DNA from: Actinomycetota bacterium
GTDB taxonomy: Bacteria; Actinomycetota; Coriobacteriia; Coriobacteriales; RUG844
NCBI GenBank assembly: GCA_013335845.1
Contig: JAAXUU010000061.1
Span: 1 to 7,218 of the forward strand
DNA: 7,218 nucleotides
Direction of reading: 5' to 3'
Shown here: positions 5,882 through 7,218 of the stretch, piece by piece
How the letters are laid out: the number at the start of each line of letters is the position of its first letter
How positions within the stretch are numbered: position 1 is the first letter of the stretch
Made by a program: the position numbers and the translations under genes
The notes under the pieces: generated by a model
Told to the model about the DNA's origin: nothing
The model's database searches: none
What the model saw: the letters and a program-made list of their open reading frames with translations, nothing else

Positions 5882-7159
5882 ATGGTGGAAGAGAAAAAAG
5901 GTCTTCACCGCGCATATGCAGTTTTCGTTGGTGTGTGTTTGTTGAATGCCGGAGCTATGGGTCTTGTCCTGAACGTAGTAGGAAACTTCTTTATGCCTAT
6001 CTCCAAAGCTACAGGTGTCGCGATTCCTTCCGTGGTTCTCATGATGACTGTGTACTCTATCGTCATGCTGGTCTGGCTTCCTTTCGCAGGTCGTCTATTC
6101 GACAAAGTCGACGGGCGTCTCCTCTTCGGGATCGCCGGAATCGCTATCACGATTTCTCTCGTGCTGAACTCGTTCTGGACCAATATCTACGGTTTCTATG
6201 CATCGGCATGTATTTGGGGTCTTTGCGGTCCGATTCTATTCCTCGTCGGTCCCTCTACCCTGATCAACAACTGGTTCGCCCCTCATAAAGCAGGAAGATT
6301 CCTCGGTATCGCTTCTGCTTTCACCGGCGTCGGCGCCTTCGTTTGGTCACCTATGATCGCCGGTATCATCAAAGCTTCCGGATACAACACCGCTTTCCTC
6401 GTCGAAGCCGCTCTCGCTTTCGTCTTGATCGTACCTGTTTCACTTATCCTCTTCCGTGTACACCCGGAAGATATGGGTCTCAAGCCCTGCGGCTCAGATG
6501 AAACAGAAGCCGTCGCAGCTTTCGAGGCGAAGAACGCTGCTGCCGCAAAAGGTGGCATGGCACCGAAAATCGCTCTCGGCACGTTAGCTTTCTATGCAGT
6601 ATTCATCGCCGCCTGCTTGATATCACTCGGTGGCGGTTTCAAGTCGACGATGCCCGTTTTCGCTGCTACCACAGGTATCGCCGATGCCGCCATGGTCGGT
6701 GCCACGATGATTTCCGCCGGGGCCCTCGGTAACATCATCGGTAAGATCCTCCTCGGTTTCCTTTCCGACAAACTCGGTCTTATTCCCACCATCACTTTCT
6801 TCGCCGTCCTCGTCATGGTAGGTTATGTGACGTTCATCATGTTCGGCGGCAACAGGGGACCCATGCTTTTCGGTGGCTTCTGCATAGGTTGCGCTGACGC
6901 TATGATGTCGGTCGGACTTCCGTTGGTAACACGTACGGTCTTCGGACTCAAGAACTATGCGAAAATCTATTCATACCTCAACATGGGTATCGCTATCCTC
7001 GGTGGTTTCGGTGCCGTTATCATCACCGGTATCGCCGGAGCAAAAGGATGGCCGACTGCATACGTCATCGGCGTCGTCGCCTATGCTGTGGTCGCCGTAT
7101 CCCTTCTCTACGCCTTGCTCTCCGCTAAGAAACTCAAGGCTAAGTGGGATCAGGATTAA
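5882..7159 (+). CDS. Major facilitator superfamily (MFS) transporter
   Basis: The protein has 425 residues and twelve predicted helices in two halves of six, joined by a polar loop at about residues 191-235. The MFS loop 2-3 signature appears as GRLFDK.DGR at 70-79, and its counterpart in the second half as GKILLGFLSDKLG at 287-299. The start of the central loop reads HPEDMGLKP, reminiscent of the oxalate/formate and monocarboxylate groups of the superfamily, but the substrate cannot be assigned. ATG at 5882 is preferred because an in-frame stop lies directly upstream (5879-5881). Its ribosome site is mediocre (AAGGG at 5864-5868, GTGAG at 5871-5875). It follows the enzyme and ferredoxin genes on the same strand, 174 bases after the latter, with its own candidate operator. 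It likely imports the enzyme's substrate or exports its product. Confidence 0.93.
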   Translation: MVEEKKGLHRAYAVFVGVCLLNAGAMGLVLNVVGNFFMPISKATGVAIPSVVLMMTVYSIVMLVWLPFAGRLFDKVDGRLLFGIAGIAITISLVLNSFWTNIYGFYASACIWGLCGPILFLVGPSTLINNWFAPHKAGRFLGIASAFTGVGAFVWSPMIAGIIKASGYNTAFLVEAALAFVLIVPVSLILFRVHPEDMGLKPCGSDETEAVAAFEAKNAAAAKGGMAPKIALGTLAFYAVFIAACLISLGGGFKSTMPVFAATTGIADAAMVGATMISAGALGNIIGKILLGFLSDKLGLIPTITFFAVLVMVGYVTFIMFGGNRGPMLFGGFCIGCADAMMSVGLPLVTRTVFGLKNYAKIYSYLNMGIAILGGFGAVIITGIAGAKGWPTAYVIGVVAYAVVAVSLLYALLSAKKLKAKWDQD

Positions 7160-7199
7160 TCTTCTCTTCCCGCACGCGATCGATCGCTTCACCCCTATC

Positions 7200-7218
7200 A
7201 AAAAGACCGCCCGTTAAA
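7200..7218. terminator. Left half of a probable bidirectional intrinsic terminator, cut by the window edge
   Basis: An A-run (7200-7204) leads into GACCGCCCG (7205-7213) and then TTAAA, about 40 bases after the transporter stop. This is what the 5' arm and loop of an A-run/GC stem/T-run terminator look like. The matching CGGGCGGTC plus T-run would lie just outside the window, so the call depends on unseen sequence. Confidence 0.4.

Noticed and set aside
7176..7187. Perfect 12-base palindrome GCGATCGATCGC after the transporter gene
   Set aside because: It has no loop for a good hairpin and no T-run, and short GATC-rich palindromes of this kind are common. No function can be supported.
1..7218. 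CRISPR arrays, insertion sequences, tRNA or rRNA genes
   Set aside because: I saw no regularly spaced repeats, transposase motifs, terminal inverted repeats, or RNA gene signatures on either strand.

Overview
This 7.2 kb window reads as bacterial chromosome. Its gene content resembles the anaerobic gut Actinomycetota of the class Coriobacteriia, family Eggerthellaceae (relatives of Eggerthella, Gordonibacter, Slackia). That placement is an inference. It rests on polytopic membrane proteins ending in a LuxR-type helix-turn-helix, next to a DMSO-reductase-family molybdoenzyme with a very short dicluster ferredoxin partner. Both families are strongly expanded in these organisms. No species is assigned.

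Layout from left to right. Positions 1-904 (minus strand) hold the N-terminal ~301 residues of a polytopic membrane protein that runs off the left edge. It aligns by eye with the membrane half of the next gene, so it is very probably a second LuxR-type membrane regulator. Positions 905-1134 are a divergent promoter region with a recognisable promoter for each direction. Positions 1135-2670 (plus) encode a complete 511-residue membrane protein with a C-terminal LuxR helix-turn-helix. Positions 2671-2974 are a long non-coding region, rich in short inverted repeats, that must contain the control region of the enzyme genes. Positions 2975-5359 encode a 794-residue molybdopterin oxidoreductase without a signal peptide. 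Nine bases later, 5369-5707 encodes a 112-residue protein with two 4Fe-4S motifs. Positions 5708-5881 are non-coding and include a perfect interrupted palindrome. Positions 5882-7159 encode a 12-helix MFS transporter. The window ends inside what looks like the left half of a bidirectional terminator.

How the parts may work together (inference): the MFS protein imports or exchanges a small, probably organic substrate. The cytoplasmic Mo-bis-MGD enzyme reduces or transforms it, with electrons passed through the small 4Fe-4S subunit. One or both membrane-bound LuxR-type regulators sense the substrate and switch on the cassette. This arrangement (soluble catalytic subunit, tiny ferredoxin, MFS transporter, no NrfD/DmsC membrane anchor) resembles the cytosolic catechol-dehydroxylase-type cassettes of Gordonibacter and relatives. 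The sequence alone does not fix the substrate, and catechol dehydroxylation is only the leading hypothesis. The most useful unexplained items are the altered FeS-binding motif of the catalytic subunit and the GTTTTGC-type inverted repeats in the intergenic regions.
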